DNA from: Microbacterium sp. Bi121
Lineage (GTDB): Bacteria; Actinomycetota; Actinomycetes; Actinomycetales; Microbacteriaceae
DNA: 64,000 nucleotides
NCBI RefSeq assembly: GCF_918698005.1
Contig: NZ_CAKKLJ010000007.1
Coordinates: 124,001-188,000, forward strand
Reading direction: 5' to 3'
This document shows, piece after piece, positions 32,584 to 43,391 of this stretch. Every line of letters begins with the position of its first letter. Position 1 is the stretch's first letter. A model generated the notes under the pieces. The model was not told the DNA's origin and searched no databases. It saw nothing but the letters and a program-made list of their open reading frames with translations. A program made the position numbers and the translations under genes.

Positions 32584-33620
32584 GCGTGGACCGGCGCCCC
32601 CTCGATCGAGGCACGGGTGACGCGTTTGCGGAAGATCCAGTACGTCCACCCCTGATAGAGCATGACCAGCGGCAGAGCGACCAGCGCCGTCCACGACATG
32701 ATCGTCAGCGTGTACTGCGTGCTCGAGGCGTTCGCGATCGTGAGGCTGAACGCCGGATCGATCGTCGACGGCAGCACGTTCGGGAACAGCGCGGCGAACA
32801 GCGTGACCACGGCGAACAGCGTCGTGGCCGCGCCGAACGTGAACGCCCAGCCCTCGCGACCTCGGAGGTTCGCCCCGATGGACAGCACCAGCGACACCGC
32901 GGCGAGCACGGCGAGCACGAGGACGGCGATCGAGAAGTGCGCGACGACCGTCCAGACGAGGAAGACGGCCGCGACCACGAGGGTCACGACTCCGGCGCGG
33001 AAGGCGAGGCGACGGGCATCCGACCGCAACTGCCCGTCGGTCTTGAGCGCGATGAACGTGGCGCCGTGCGTGAAGAAGAGGAGCAGCGTCGTGAGTCCGC
33101 CGAGCACCCCGTAGCCGTTGAACAGGTCGAACACGGTGCCGATGAAGACGTGGCGCTCGTCCAGTGCGACGCCCTGGACGATGTTGGCGAAGGCGACACC
33201 CCAGAGGAACGCCGGCGCGGCTGAGCCGATCACGATCATGCGGTCGAAGCCGGCCTTCCACTTCTCCGACTTGCCCTGGTGGCGGTACTCGAACGAGACG
33301 CCGCGCATGATGAGCGTGAGCAGGATGATCAGGAGTGCGAGGTAGAAGCCGCTGAACAGCGAGGCGTACCACTCGGGGAACGACGCGAACAGGCAGGCGC
33401 CGGCGACGATGAGCCATGTCTCGTTGAGGTCCCACACAGGGCCGATCGTGTTGATGATCTGCCGCCGTGTCACATCGTCGCGGTTCTTGCCGACGCCGCC
33501 GAGGAACGGCAGCGACATGCCGACGCCGAAGTCGAAGCCGTCGAGCACGAAGTAGCCGACGAACAGGAAGGCGATGATTCCGAACCACAGGGTTGGGAGA
33601 TCCAGTGTTGCGAGATCCAT
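32580..33620 (-). CDS. cydB: Cytochrome bd ubiquinol/menaquinol oxidase subunit II
   Basis: 346 residues, about eight helices. N-terminal PTLWFGIIAFLFVGYFVLDG and FDFGVGMSLPFLG match subunit II of cytochrome bd oxidases; WDLNETWLIVAGACLFASFPEWY is also typical. It pairs with CydA to reduce oxygen with high affinity, in the membrane. The ATG at 33620 lies 14 nt after the cydA stop. The longer open frame upstream belongs to overlap with cydA. Downstream cydD begins inside its stop codon. Confidence 0.95.
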   Translation of the reverse strand: MDLATLDLPTLWFGIIAFLFVGYFVLDGFDFGVGMSLPFLGGVGKNRDDVTRRQIINTIGPVWDLNETWLIVAGACLFASFPEWYASLFSGFYLALLIILLTLIMRGVSFEYRHQGKSEKWKAGFDRMIVIGSAAPAFLWGVAFANIVQGVALDERHVFIGTVFDLFNGYGVLGGLTTLLLFFTHGATFIALKTDGQLRSDARRLAFRAGVVTLVVAAVFLVWTVVAHFSIAVLVLAVLAAVSLVLSIGANLRGREGWAFTFGAATTLFAVVTLFAALFPNVLPSTIDPAFSLTIANASSTQYTLTIMSWTALVALPLVMLYQGWTYWIFRKRVTRASIEGAPVHA

Positions 33621-33634
33621 GGTGTTCGCCTTTC

Positions 33635-35050
33635 TCAGTACACGACCGACGGCAGCTGGGCCGTCTCGTCTGCGGGCTTCTCGTCGGTGTCGGGCCCCTT
33701 CTGCGCGGCCTTCACGATCAGCCGGACCTCGACCACGGCGAGGGCGGCGTAGATCACGGTGAACGAGATCAGCGAGATGAGGACCTCGAGCCCCGAGGTG
33801 CCGGGCGAGACGCCGTCGCGGGTCGACATGAGGCCGAACACCAGCCACGGCTGGCGCCCCATCTCGGTGAAGACCCATCCGACGATGTTCGCGAGCAGAG
33901 CGAGGGGGAACGACCAGATCGCGATCTTCCACATCCACTTCGCCACCGGCCGCTTCGCGCCCTTGCGCGTGACCCACAGACCGACGAGGGCGATGAAAGC
34001 GTGCAGCATGCCCAGCCCGATCATCCAGCGGAACGCCCAGTACGTGATCCACAGCACCGGTGCGAAGTTGTCGATCCCGAGATCTGCGTATGTCGTGGCG
34101 TATTCGGCGTTCAGGTCGTTGATGCCGTGCACGCAGGCGTCGAGCGTGTGCGTCGACAGCAGCGACAGCAGGTAGGGGACGCGGATCGAGAACAGCTCGG
34201 ACGAGCCGTCCGGTGTGCCGAGCGTGAACAGGCTGAAGGACGCATCGGCGCCGCAGACGGTGTTGAACGTCGCCTCCGCCGCGGCCATCTTCATCGGCTG
34301 CGCGGCGTACATGGCCAGCCCCAGCTGGTCACCGGTGAGGGCGACGCCGGCGGTGGAGACGAGCATGCCCCACAGGCCGAACTTCAGCGAGACGCGCATG
34401 GTGTCGAGGTGCTGCCCGCGGTAGATGTGCCAGGCGGAGACCGAGATGATGACCCCTGCCGCGAACATGAGCGCGCCGAAGATCGTGTGCGGGAACGCGG
34501 CGAGCGCCACAGGGTTCGTCAGCAGCGCCCAGAAGTCGACGAGCTCGGCGCGGTTCGTGACCGGGTTGTACTCGTAGCCGACCGGGTTCTGCATGAACGC
34601 GTTGGCGGCGATGATGAAGTACGCCGACAGGATGCTGCCGATCGCGACGAACCAGATGCTCATCAGGTGCAGCTTCTTCGGCAGCTTGTCCCAGCCGAAG
34701 ATCCACACGCCGATGAACGTCGCCTCGAAGAAGAACGCGAACAGACCCTCGAAGGCGAGCGGGGCACCGAAGACGTCGCCGACGAATCGGGAGTAGTCCG
34801 ACCAGTTCATGCCGAACTGGAACTCCTGCACGATGCCGGTCACGACGCCCATGGCGAAGTTGATGAGGAAGATCTTGCCGAAGAAGCGCGTCAGGTGCAG
34901 GTAGTGGATCTTCGCCGTGCGCACCCACGCGGTCTGGAAGATCGCCGCCGCGAGCGCCATGCCGATCGTCAGCGGCACGAACAGGTAGTGGTAAACGGTC
35001 GTCAGACCGAACTGCCACCTGGCCAATGCAAGCGGATCCAGCCACTCCAT
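33635..35050 (-). CDS. cydA: Cytochrome bd ubiquinol/menaquinol oxidase subunit I
   Basis: 471 residues. Carries the heme ligands expected of CydA: H21 in TVYHYLFVPLTIG and the later H and M positions, and the GRQPW motif (MGRQPWLVFG) that marks the quinol-linked region. Catalyses oxygen reduction by menaquinol, without proton pumping. A shorter Q-loop than in E. coli CydA (522 residues), as usual in Gram-positives. ATG at 35050 with GGGAG about 8 nt upstream; 27 nt after the regulator gene, so probably co-transcribed with it. Confidence 0.96.
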   Translation of the reverse strand: MEWLDPLALARWQFGLTTVYHYLFVPLTIGMALAAAIFQTAWVRTAKIHYLHLTRFFGKIFLINFAMGVVTGIVQEFQFGMNWSDYSRFVGDVFGAPLAFEGLFAFFFEATFIGVWIFGWDKLPKKLHLMSIWFVAIGSILSAYFIIAANAFMQNPVGYEYNPVTNRAELVDFWALLTNPVALAAFPHTIFGALMFAAGVIISVSAWHIYRGQHLDTMRVSLKFGLWGMLVSTAGVALTGDQLGLAMYAAQPMKMAAAEATFNTVCGADASFSLFTLGTPDGSSELFSIRVPYLLSLLSTHTLDACVHGINDLNAEYATTYADLGIDNFAPVLWITYWAFRWMIGLGMLHAFIALVGLWVTRKGAKRPVAKWMWKIAIWSFPLALLANIVGWVFTEMGRQPWLVFGLMSTRDGVSPGTSGLEVLISLISFTVIYAALAVVEVRLIVKAAQKGPDTDEKPADETAQLPSVVY

Positions 35051-35077
35051 CAGATGACTCCCTCTCTCAGACGGCGA

Positions 35078-35731
35078 TCAGGCCGCGGTGTCCCTCAGCT
35101 GTACAGTGCTCGTCAACTGCACGGTGCTCGTCAACTGCACAGTGCACTCCTCAGGCAGCGCGGGGTCGCGCACGAAGCCGGCGGCGAGTGGGCCGCCCGC
35201 CTGCGTGAGCACCCCTTGCATGAGACCGAGATGCACCCGGCACAGCACAGGGCGGTCCTCGGGCCGGGCCGCGGCATGCGGGCACGGCGTGAGGTCGATC
35301 GTGAGCTTCCGGTCGTCGATGACGGGCTCGAATCCGCTTTCTTCGAGGTGCTCGACGAGGGCGTCGAGCTGATAGGTGGCCTGCCGGCCGAGATCGGATG
35401 CCGTGGCCGGCAGCGCACGACGCATGAGGTCGCCGCGGCGAGCCGCGGCCGTCACCTTGTCGCGGGCGACGGGACTGGATGCCTCGGGGGTGCCGGTGGC
35501 CGCGCTGTACAGCGTGCGGGGCCGTCCGCGCGTGGTGCGGTGCTCGGTCTCGACGATGACGTAGCCGCCTTCGACGAGGCGCTGCAGGTGCTCGCGGATC
35601 GTGTTCTGATGGAGACCGGTCGCCTCGCACAGTTCGCCGATCGTGCGGCGGGATCGCGACTGCACCAGGTGCAGGATCTGCACCCGGGAGTAGGTCGAGA
35701 TCGGGCCGCATGCGGGCCGGGCGGTAGCCAT
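35078..35731 (-). CDS. Helix-turn-helix regulator of the cyd operon, Cys-containing sensor candidate
   Basis: 217 residues. An ArsR-like N-terminal winged helix (TIGELCEATGLHQNTIREHL at about 30-50, then a wing with TRGRPRTLYS) is followed by a C-terminal part with cysteines in TPCPH, LCRVH and EECT, spaced C-x13-C-x31-C. That layout is reminiscent of SufR-type iron-sulfur regulators, which fits an oxygen- or redox-sensing role for an oxidase operon; the metal or cluster is not proven. Its C-terminus holds an 18-bp tandem repeat. It lies 27 nt upstream of cydA on the same strand. Confidence 0.8.
   Translation of the reverse strand: MATARPACGPISTYSRVQILHLVQSRSRRTIGELCEATGLHQNTIREHLQRLVEGGYVIVETEHRTTRGRPRTLYSAATGTPEASSPVARDKVTAAARRGDLMRRALPATASDLGRQATYQLDALVEHLEESGFEPVIDDRKLTIDLTPCPHAAARPEDRPVLCRVHLGLMQGVLTQAGGPLAAGFVRDPALPEECTVQLTSTVQLTSTVQLRDTAA
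35105..35140 (-). repeat. 18-bp tandem repeat in the regulator C-terminus
   Basis: Two near-identical 18-bp units (AGTGCTCGTCAACTGCAC with one change) stand side by side, with partial units on both sides. They encode TVQLTS repeated at the C-terminus of the regulator. An in-frame unit that could vary in number between strains. Confidence 0.65.
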
Positions 35732-35819
35732 ACTTCGATTATTGCTACCTCCTGGTCAGCTGTGGTTTTCGGGGCCGTGAATAATGCCTTTCGGTGATAG
35801 GGATGTCGGATCCCGTCGA

Positions 35820-35825
35820 TAGCCT
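35820..35825 (+). promoter_or_regulatory. -10 box TAGCCT for a leaderless mRNA
   Basis: TAGCCT ends 6 nt before the radA ATG at 35832; no ribosome site lies between them. Confidence 0.6.
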
Positions 35826-35831
35826 TGCTAC

Positions 35832-37208
35832 ATGGCAACTCGTCGTCCGGCTCCCGCCCCGTTCAAATGCTCCGAATGCGGGTGGACGACGTCGAAGTGG
35901 GTCGGCCGCTGCGGCGAGTGCCAGCAGTGGGGAACCGTCGAGGAGGCATCGACCGTCGTGCCGCGTGTGAGCGCCGTCGCACCAGGCCTCGATCGAGCCG
36001 CCCGGCCGATCACGCAGGTGACGACCACGGACACGCCGCGCCGATCGAGCGGTGTCGGCGAGTTCGATCGAGTTCTCGGTGGCGGCATCGTGCCCGGCGC
36101 AGCGATCCTGCTCAGCGGCGAGCCCGGCGTCGGCAAGTCGACTCTGCTCCTCGAGGTGGCCGCTCAAGCGGCCCGTGGCGGGCGGCGGGTTCTCTATGCG
36201 AGCGCGGAGGAATCCCAGGCACAGGTGCGACTGCGGGCTGAGCGCACCGGTGCGCTGCACGACGAACTGTATCTGGCGAGCGAGACAGACCTGGCGACGA
36301 TCCTCGGGCACATCGATGAGGTGAAGCCGCAGCTGGTGATCGTCGACTCGGTGCAGACCGTGTCGTCCTCGCTGTCCGACGGCGCGGCCGGCCAGCCGAG
36401 CCAGGTGCGCGAGGTGGCTGCGACCCTCATCCGCGTGGCGAAGGAACGGCATCTGCCGATCATCATCGTCGGTCACGTGACGAAGGACGGGCAGGTGGCC
36501 GGCCCTCGCATCCTCGAGCACCTCGTCGACGTCGTGTGCCATTTCGAGGGCGATCGACAGACGGCACTGCGGTTCATTCGCGCGCTGAAGAACAGGTTCG
36601 GGCCCACGGATGAGGTCGGATGCTTCGAGATGACCGGCGACGGCATCGCCGAGGTTCCCGACCCGTCGGGGCTGTTCCTCGGCCATGGTTCCACCGAGCC
36701 GGGCACGTGCGTGGCCATCGCGATGGAGGGGCGCAGAGCAATGCCCGTCGAGGTGCAGGCCCTGACCGTCGAGACCTCGGCGCCGAATCCGCGTCGCGTG
36801 GTGTCGGGGCTGGATTCTGCGCGTGTCGCGATGGTGCTGGCGATCCTCGAGAAGCGGGGACGCATCGCCACGTCCAAGCTCGACGTCTACGTCTCGACGG
36901 TGGGCGGGGTGCGCTTCACCGAGCCGGCCGCAGACCTGGCGATCGCGATCGCCGTGGCCGGTGCCATCACCGGGGTGTCGGTGCCGCGCACCACCGCCGC
37001 GGTGGGCGAGCTGTCGCTCGCGGGCGAGATCCGGCCAGTGACGCAGGCGGCTCAGCGTCGCAGTGAAGCGGCGAGGCTCGGCTACACACGCGTCGTCGAC
37101 GAACGCTCCGAGAAGCTGGCGGATGCTCTGGACGCAGTGCGGATGCGCATCCCCCGGTCAGCGCCCGCCGCGCCTCGTCGTCACGAGGATGCCATCCCCC
37201 CGTTCTGA
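35832..37208 (+). CDS. radA: DNA repair protein RadA
   Basis: 458 residues. Zinc finger C13, C16, C27 and C30 (FKCSECG...GRCGECQ), a RecA-like ATPase with Walker A GEPGVGKST (96-104), the RadA-specific KNRFG motif (253-257), and a C-terminal Lon-protease-like domain. Acts in recombination, migrating branches in strand-exchange intermediates, in the cytoplasm. Length and motifs are complete. The mRNA is probably leaderless, since TAGCCT ends 6 nt before the ATG. It stands alone; a copy of the convergent-gene repeat follows it. Confidence 0.96.
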   Translation: MATRRPAPAPFKCSECGWTTSKWVGRCGECQQWGTVEEASTVVPRVSAVAPGLDRAARPITQVTTTDTPRRSSGVGEFDRVLGGGIVPGAAILLSGEPGVGKSTLLLEVAAQAARGGRRVLYASAEESQAQVRLRAERTGALHDELYLASETDLATILGHIDEVKPQLVIVDSVQTVSSSLSDGAAGQPSQVREVAATLIRVAKERHLPIIIVGHVTKDGQVAGPRILEHLVDVVCHFEGDRQTALRFIRALKNRFGPTDEVGCFEMTGDGIAEVPDPSGLFLGHGSTEPGTCVAIAMEGRRAMPVEVQALTVETSAPNPRRVVSGLDSARVAMVLAILEKRGRIATSKLDVYVSTVGGVRFTEPAADLAIAIAVAGAITGVSVPRTTAAVGELSLAGEIRPVTQAAQRRSEAARLGYTRVVDERSEKLADALDAVRMRIPRSAPAAPRRHEDAIPPF

Positions 37209-37233
37209 GTGCGCACGGCTTCCCCGCCGCCGG

Positions 37234-37299
37234 ACGTTGAGCGGAGCGGCCGACGGCCGCGCAGATGAAACGGGTTGAGCGAGCGCAGCGAGTCGAACC
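37234..37299. repeat. Convergent-gene repeat family, copy 3 (reverse orientation)
   Basis: The complement reads GGGTTCGACTCGCTGCGCTC, then CAACCCGTTTCATCTGCG and ends CCGCTCCGCTCAACG, matching copies 1 and 2. It lies between radA and the convergent SseB-like gene. Confidence 0.85.
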
Positions 37300-37301
37300 C
37301 G

Positions 37302-37703
37302 CTACCCCAACGCCTTCAGCAGGTCATCGGGCGACGCCTGCATCGGGTGGGGGCCTGCGATGTCGAGGAACACGGTCGTGATCGTCTCACCGTGCTGGGT
37401 GAGGAACTGCCGCAGCCACTCCGGCGAGTAGATCCCGACGCCCGGTGGCAGATTCGTCGGCTTGTTCTTCGCGTCGCTGAACAGCAGCAGGGCGACGTCC
37501 CCCGTGTTCGGGTCGCGGAACGTCCAGACCTCGCCCCCGTCGAGCGGGTTGTCCCGGACACCGGCGCGCAGCAGCGGGACGACGGTGTTGCCGTGGCGCA
37601 GTGCCAGTGCGACCGCCGCTACGTCCTGCTTCTCGAGCGCCTGAGCGAGCGCTTCAGAGCGGAATTCCTCTGGACGGGGCTTGGGGGACTTCTTCGCTGC
37701 CAT
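37302..37703 (-). CDS. SseB-family protein
   Basis: 133 residues from ATG 37703. Resembles SseB-like N-terminal domains found in many actinobacteria: VPLLRAGVRDNPLDGGE, then VWTFRDPNTGDVALLLFSDA and a C-terminal helix ending in DDLLKALG. The role of these small proteins is unknown; the name comes from a Salmonella secreted protein and does not imply secretion here. ATG 37703 (MAAKK) is chosen; a start at 37715 (MLEDMAAKK) is possible, since no good ribosome site marks either. The long upstream extension in the open frame is non-coding. Confidence 0.65.
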   Translation of the reverse strand: MAAKKSPKPRPEEFRSEALAQALEKQDVAAVALALRHGNTVVPLLRAGVRDNPLDGGEVWTFRDPNTGDVALLLFSDAKNKPTNLPPGVGIYSPEWLRQFLTQHGETITTVFLDIAGPHPMQASPDDLLKALG

Positions 37704-37721
37704 GTCTTCAAGCATAAAGTG

Positions 37722-37769
37722 GGGCCCTTTCGGGCCATCCATTGGGGATTGGACGACTCGAAAGGGCCC
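37722..37769. repeat. Inverted repeat upstream of the SseB-like gene
   Basis: GGGCCCTTTCG (37722-37732) and CGAAAGGGCCC (37759-37769) are perfect 11-bp complements with a 26-nt loop. The left arm also lies beside GGGCC. It may be a terminator of the upstream gene or a regulator site; no partner is seen elsewhere. Confidence 0.55.
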
Positions 37770-37881
37770 TCGGACTCTCGATCCGCGAAATGTCGAAGCG
37801 CTGGGGACGCTGAATACGACGCCACTGGGGATGGTCTTCGCCGATGTATGCCGAGAGTCGATCAATCCTAACCCAGATGGA

Positions 37882-38541
37882 TCAGTAGAGCAGGATCTGT
37901 CGCGTATTCACGGCATCGAACCCGCCAATCGACACCGCAACGTGATACGAAGCTCCGCCACCGGGGGCTCGCGGCCGGTTCTTCTCTTCGCAGGTGGAGG
38001 TGCTGGAGCGGGTGCGATCCCAGGTGATCGGCTCAGCGCTCGTGGCCTCCTGGCCCGCTTTCAGCGTCACGACCATGCTGCTCGGATTCTCCTGGCAGTC
38101 AGTCGAACGCCACCACACGTCGTCACCGCTGGAAACCGTGAACACCTGCGTCGCGGAGCCGACATCGATCGTGCAGTCGGCCGAGCTGCTGTTCTTCAGC
38201 GAGATCGAGAGTCTGGGGTTCGTGCCCGCTTGGTAGCTCTCCGCGTCGGTGACCGCTTCGATCACGACGTCGGCCGAGCGACAAGGGGCCGTCCCCGCCG
38301 CGGTTTCAGTGGGCTCGGGGCCGGGCGTGTCAGTGGTAGCCGTCGGTGCCGGGGTCTCGGAGTCGGAGGCAGTCGGACTCGCCGACGGCGTCTTGGCCGG
38401 ATCAGGGTCGCCGCTCGCGGCGTCTGCCCATGGCTGGGCGATGATGAGCCATACGGCGACGGCGATCGCCACGAGCAGCAACAGGATCCCGCTGAAGAAG
38501 AAGAGTCGTCTGCGCCGGTAGACGGCTTTGCTCGGGGTCAT
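37882..38541 (-). CDS. Membrane-anchored extracellular domain protein (DUF4232-like)
   Basis: 219 residues: short basic N-terminus, one membrane helix (about 13-36), a Thr/Pro/Ser-rich linker (45-85), and an extracellular beta-sandwich (about 86-219). Two to four Cys in the domain (APCRSADV, ADCTIDVG, TDCQENP, STCEEK) suggest disulfides. It resembles the DUF4232-type domain, but the match is not certain. Located on the outside of the cell membrane. It is separated from the GNAT gene by only 13 nt on the same strand and may be co-transcribed. Confidence 0.7.
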   Translation of the reverse strand: MTPSKAVYRRRRLFFFSGILLLLVAIAVAVWLIIAQPWADAASGDPDPAKTPSASPTASDSETPAPTATTDTPGPEPTETAAGTAPCRSADVVIEAVTDAESYQAGTNPRLSISLKNSSSADCTIDVGSATQVFTVSSGDDVWWRSTDCQENPSSMVVTLKAGQEATSAEPITWDRTRSSTSTCEEKNRPRAPGGGASYHVAVSIGGFDAVNTRQILLY

Positions 38542-38554
38542 GTGCTCTGCACCA

Positions 38555-39052
38555 TCACAGATTCTTCAGCATCCGGGTGTTGCCGAGCGTGTTCGGCTTC
38601 ACGTGGGCGAGATCGAGGAACTCGGCAACGCCCTCATCGGGGCTGCGTAGCAACTGCGAGTAGACGTCGGGGTCGACGACCTGCTCGCCGATCTGCGAGA
38701 AGCCTCGCCTGGTGAAGAAGTCCACCTCGAACGTCAGGCAGAACAGCCTTGTCAGCCCCAGCTCGTCGGCGCGAGACTCGAGAGCCTCGACGATCGCGCG
38801 GCCGACGCCGTGTCGCAGCCAGTCGTCGCGCACGATGAGCGTGCGGATCTCGCCGAGGTCCTCCCACATGACGTGCAGTGCGCCGCATCCGATGAGCTGA
38901 CCGTCCTTCTCGGCGACGACGAACTCCTGTACGGCGCCGTAGAGCACCGCCAGGTCCTTGCCGAGCAGGATGCGTCGCTCGACCAGGGGCGACAGCAGGT
39001 GATGGATGCCGAGGATGTCGGCGCTGCGCGCTGGGCGGACGGTGTAGCTCAC
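38555..39052 (-). CDS. argA: Amino-acid N-acetyltransferase (short actinobacterial NAGS, GNAT fold)
   Basis: 165 residues, a single GNAT domain. The pantetheine loop is RHGVGRAIVEAL; ALHVMWEDLGEIRTLIVRDDW is typical of the short N-acetylglutamate synthases such as mycobacterial Rv2747. It makes N-acetylglutamate from glutamate and acetyl-CoA, the first step of arginine synthesis. The larger amino-acid-kinase half of E. coli ArgA is absent, as in this short class. GTG start with TAGGCT 6 nt before it (leaderless). No other arg gene is in view. Confidence 0.82.
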   Translation of the reverse strand: MSYTVRPARSADILGIHHLLSPLVERRILLGKDLAVLYGAVQEFVVAEKDGQLIGCGALHVMWEDLGEIRTLIVRDDWLRHGVGRAIVEALESRADELGLTRLFCLTFEVDFFTRRGFSQIGEQVVDPDVYSQLLRSPDEGVAEFLDLAHVKPNTLGNTRMLKNL

Positions 39053-39058
39053 CCCTCA

Positions 39059-39064
39059 AGCCTA
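39059..39064 (-). promoter_or_regulatory. -10 box TAGGCT for a leaderless mRNA
   Basis: On the minus strand TAGGCT ends 6 nt before the GTG at 39052. Confidence 0.55.
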
Positions 39065-39200
39065 GAACTCGCCGCCGCGAGACCCTGTGCGCCGCGTCGA
39101 TGGAGCACAGCTTCGGATGCCAGGAACGACGCGCCGTGTGACAGCGGGAATCCGCGGCGTGTCGCGCCTCGGGTCCGCAGTTGTGCCCCGGCACGGGCAC

Positions 39201-39240
39201 ACGAGAGGGGGCGGATGCCGAAGCATCCGCCCCCTCTCGT
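39201..39240 (-). terminator. 18-bp perfect hairpin after clpC
   Basis: ACGAGAGGGGGCGGATGC (39201-39218) pairs exactly with 39223-39240 over the tetraloop CGAA. It starts 8 nt past the clpC stop at 39248, in the 195-bp gap before argA. The longest perfect stem in the window. Confidence 0.85.
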
Positions 39241-39247
39241 CAATGCG

Positions 39248-41782
<2,535 letters not shown>

Positions 41783-41884
41783 GTCAACTCCTTTGGGCAC
41801 TCTCCGGTCCGGGAGTGCTTGGTTACGAGAGTAACTATCCGGTGCGCCGCTTGAGGCCGTGTTCGCCGTCGGCATACCCGACCC

Positions 41885-41913
41885 TTGACGCAGTTATCGA
41901 GAGTCGTTATGTT
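41885..41913 (+). promoter_or_regulatory. Promoter of the DUF2975/XRE operon
   Basis: -35 TTGACG (41885-41890), a 17-bp spacer and -10 TATGTT (41908-41913). It overlaps the inverted repeat described next. Confidence 0.7.
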
Positions 41914-41929
41914 AACGAGCATCGATAAC
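41893..41929. promoter_or_regulatory. Candidate operator, nested inverted repeats
   Basis: GTTATCGA (41893-41900) and TCGATAAC (41922-41929) are exact complements, and inside them CGTTATGTTAACG (41905-41917) is also symmetric. The array covers the spacer and -10 box of the operon promoter and ends 26 bp before the first start codon. The XRE regulator encoded in the operon is the obvious candidate to bind it. Confidence 0.65.
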
Positions 41930-41955
41930 AACGAATGTCGATATGGAGGCTTCTG

Positions 41956-42717
41956 ATGGGCATGTTCCTGTGGTTCGCCGCTGCCGCGCTCGTCGTCGCG
42001 CTGTGCATCGCGGTGATCGTCCTGTTCCTCCGTCCGAGTGCGCGCAGACGCATGCTGCCGGATGGCGTCCCCTCGCTCGTTCGCGTGACTCTTGCCGTCG
42101 CGGTGCTGTGGGCGGGAATCGCGCTGGTCGGCGCGATCGTCACGACGATCACGACGCTGGTTCAGACGGCAGTGCCGATCACCGTCCCGACGCAGACCTA
42201 CTGGCCGACGTTGCCCGACGGCGCGTTCGTGGAGGGGACGACGGCGACGCGAGAGGGCGGTGGGTTCGTGTCCGCCGACGTGGTCGTGAACGGTCTGAGC
42301 TTCGGGGCGCGCATCTGCTGGGCGATCGGCCAGGCACTGTGGTGGATCCTGCCGGGTGCGATCGCGAGCATGGTCGCTCTCGCCTGCTTCCAGTTGATCC
42401 GCGGGCGCGCCTTCGCTCCGGTCCTGGCGCAGGCGTCGATGGTGATCGCGGTCATCGTCAGCGCAGGCGGCGTCGCCGCTCAGGTGCTGTCGGACATCGC
42501 CGGGAGCATGGCGTCGGCAGAGCTGCTCTCGTATTCCGGCGGAGGCTATGAGGAGGTGGCCGGCGTGGAGGACGTGCTCGCTGCGTGGTGGCCGCAGGAG
42601 GCGTTCGTCGTGAACTTCCCGTTCTGGCCGATCGCGGCAGGCCTCGCATTCGCTGCTCTCGCGGCGGTCCTGCGTCACGGCGCGCATCTGCAGCGCGAGA
42701 CGGAAGGGCTGGTCTGA
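41956..42717 (+). CDS. DUF2975-like membrane protein, first of a pair
   Basis: 253 residues with four main hydrophobic segments (about 1-22, 40-65, 122-145, 155-185) and a fifth near the C-terminus, which ends HGAHLQRETEGLV. It resembles the DUF2975 family, whose members are commonly encoded next to a small XRE regulator as here. ATG 41956 is used because GGAGG lies 7 nt upstream; the ATG at 41935 is too close to the operator. Its stop overlaps the next start (TGATGA). Paralogue of the next gene, with which it shares the C-terminal motif. Function unknown. Confidence 0.75.
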   Translation: MGMFLWFAAAALVVALCIAVIVLFLRPSARRRMLPDGVPSLVRVTLAVAVLWAGIALVGAIVTTITTLVQTAVPITVPTQTYWPTLPDGAFVEGTTATREGGGFVSADVVVNGLSFGARICWAIGQALWWILPGAIASMVALACFQLIRGRAFAPVLAQASMVIAVIVSAGGVAAQVLSDIAGSMASAELLSYSGGGYEEVAGVEDVLAAWWPQEAFVVNFPFWPIAAGLAFAALAAVLRHGAHLQRETEGLV

Positions 42718-43391
42718 TGAACACGACGACCTCTCGGCCGGGGCGCAGCGGCGCACTGATCGTCGCGCTGGTACTCGGCGGGATGCTGCTGCTCGGTTCG
42801 GCGATCAGCAGCATCCCGAGGATCACCGGCTTCTTCACGAGCTACTGGACAGGGCGCAGCGATCTGCTCACCGGGCGGGAGCCGTCGATCAGCTCTACCG
42901 GCCCGGTGAGCGACGTCGACCGCGTCGACTACAGCGGAGTCGTCATCGTCAGCGACCAGCCGCTGCTGCTGCCGCGCGTGCTGCAGGCGGCTGCGGAGGG
43001 GCTGGGCGTCCTGGTGATCATCGCCGGTGGTGCGCTGGCGGTGATGCTCGCGGTGCGGATGCTGCGCGGCAGGCCGTTCGTGCGCATGCTGGCGTGGGGT
43101 CTCGGCTCGGTCGGCGTGTTGACGATGCTCGCAGGCGCGATCGCCCCGCAGCTGCACGCCTGGGCTGTCGATGCGGCCGTACGTGCACTCGGTTACGAGG
43201 TGTCGGTCGCCGCCGACGGCACGCTGACTGCTGACGGTCCGGAGATGATCGTGCTGCCGCAATGGGACGTGCTGTGGGTGCTCGATCGCGTCGATGTGAC
43301 ACTGCTGCTCCTCGGCGTCATCATCGCGATCGTCGGGATGATGGTCGCCGACGGCGCGAGGCTGCAGAAGGACACGGAGGGGTTGGTATGA
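42717..43391 (+). CDS. DUF2975-like membrane protein, second of a pair
   Basis: 224 residues with four hydrophobic segments (about 10-32, 85-110, 118-140, 185-210) and the C-terminal motif DGARLQKDTEGLV, nearly identical to that of the gene before it (HGAHLQRETEGLV), so the two are paralogues. An extracellular loop lies at about 35-80. ATG at 42717 overlaps the previous stop codon, so translation is coupled. Its own stop overlaps the start of the XRE gene. Family proteins are membrane partners of XRE regulators, function unknown. Confidence 0.75.
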   Translation: MNTTTSRPGRSGALIVALVLGGMLLLGSAISSIPRITGFFTSYWTGRSDLLTGREPSISSTGPVSDVDRVDYSGVVIVSDQPLLLPRVLQAAAEGLGVLVIIAGGALAVMLAVRMLRGRPFVRMLAWGLGSVGVLTMLAGAIAPQLHAWAVDAAVRALGYEVSVAADGTLTADGPEMIVLPQWDVLWVLDRVDVTLLLLGVIIAIVGMMVADGARLQKDTEGLV

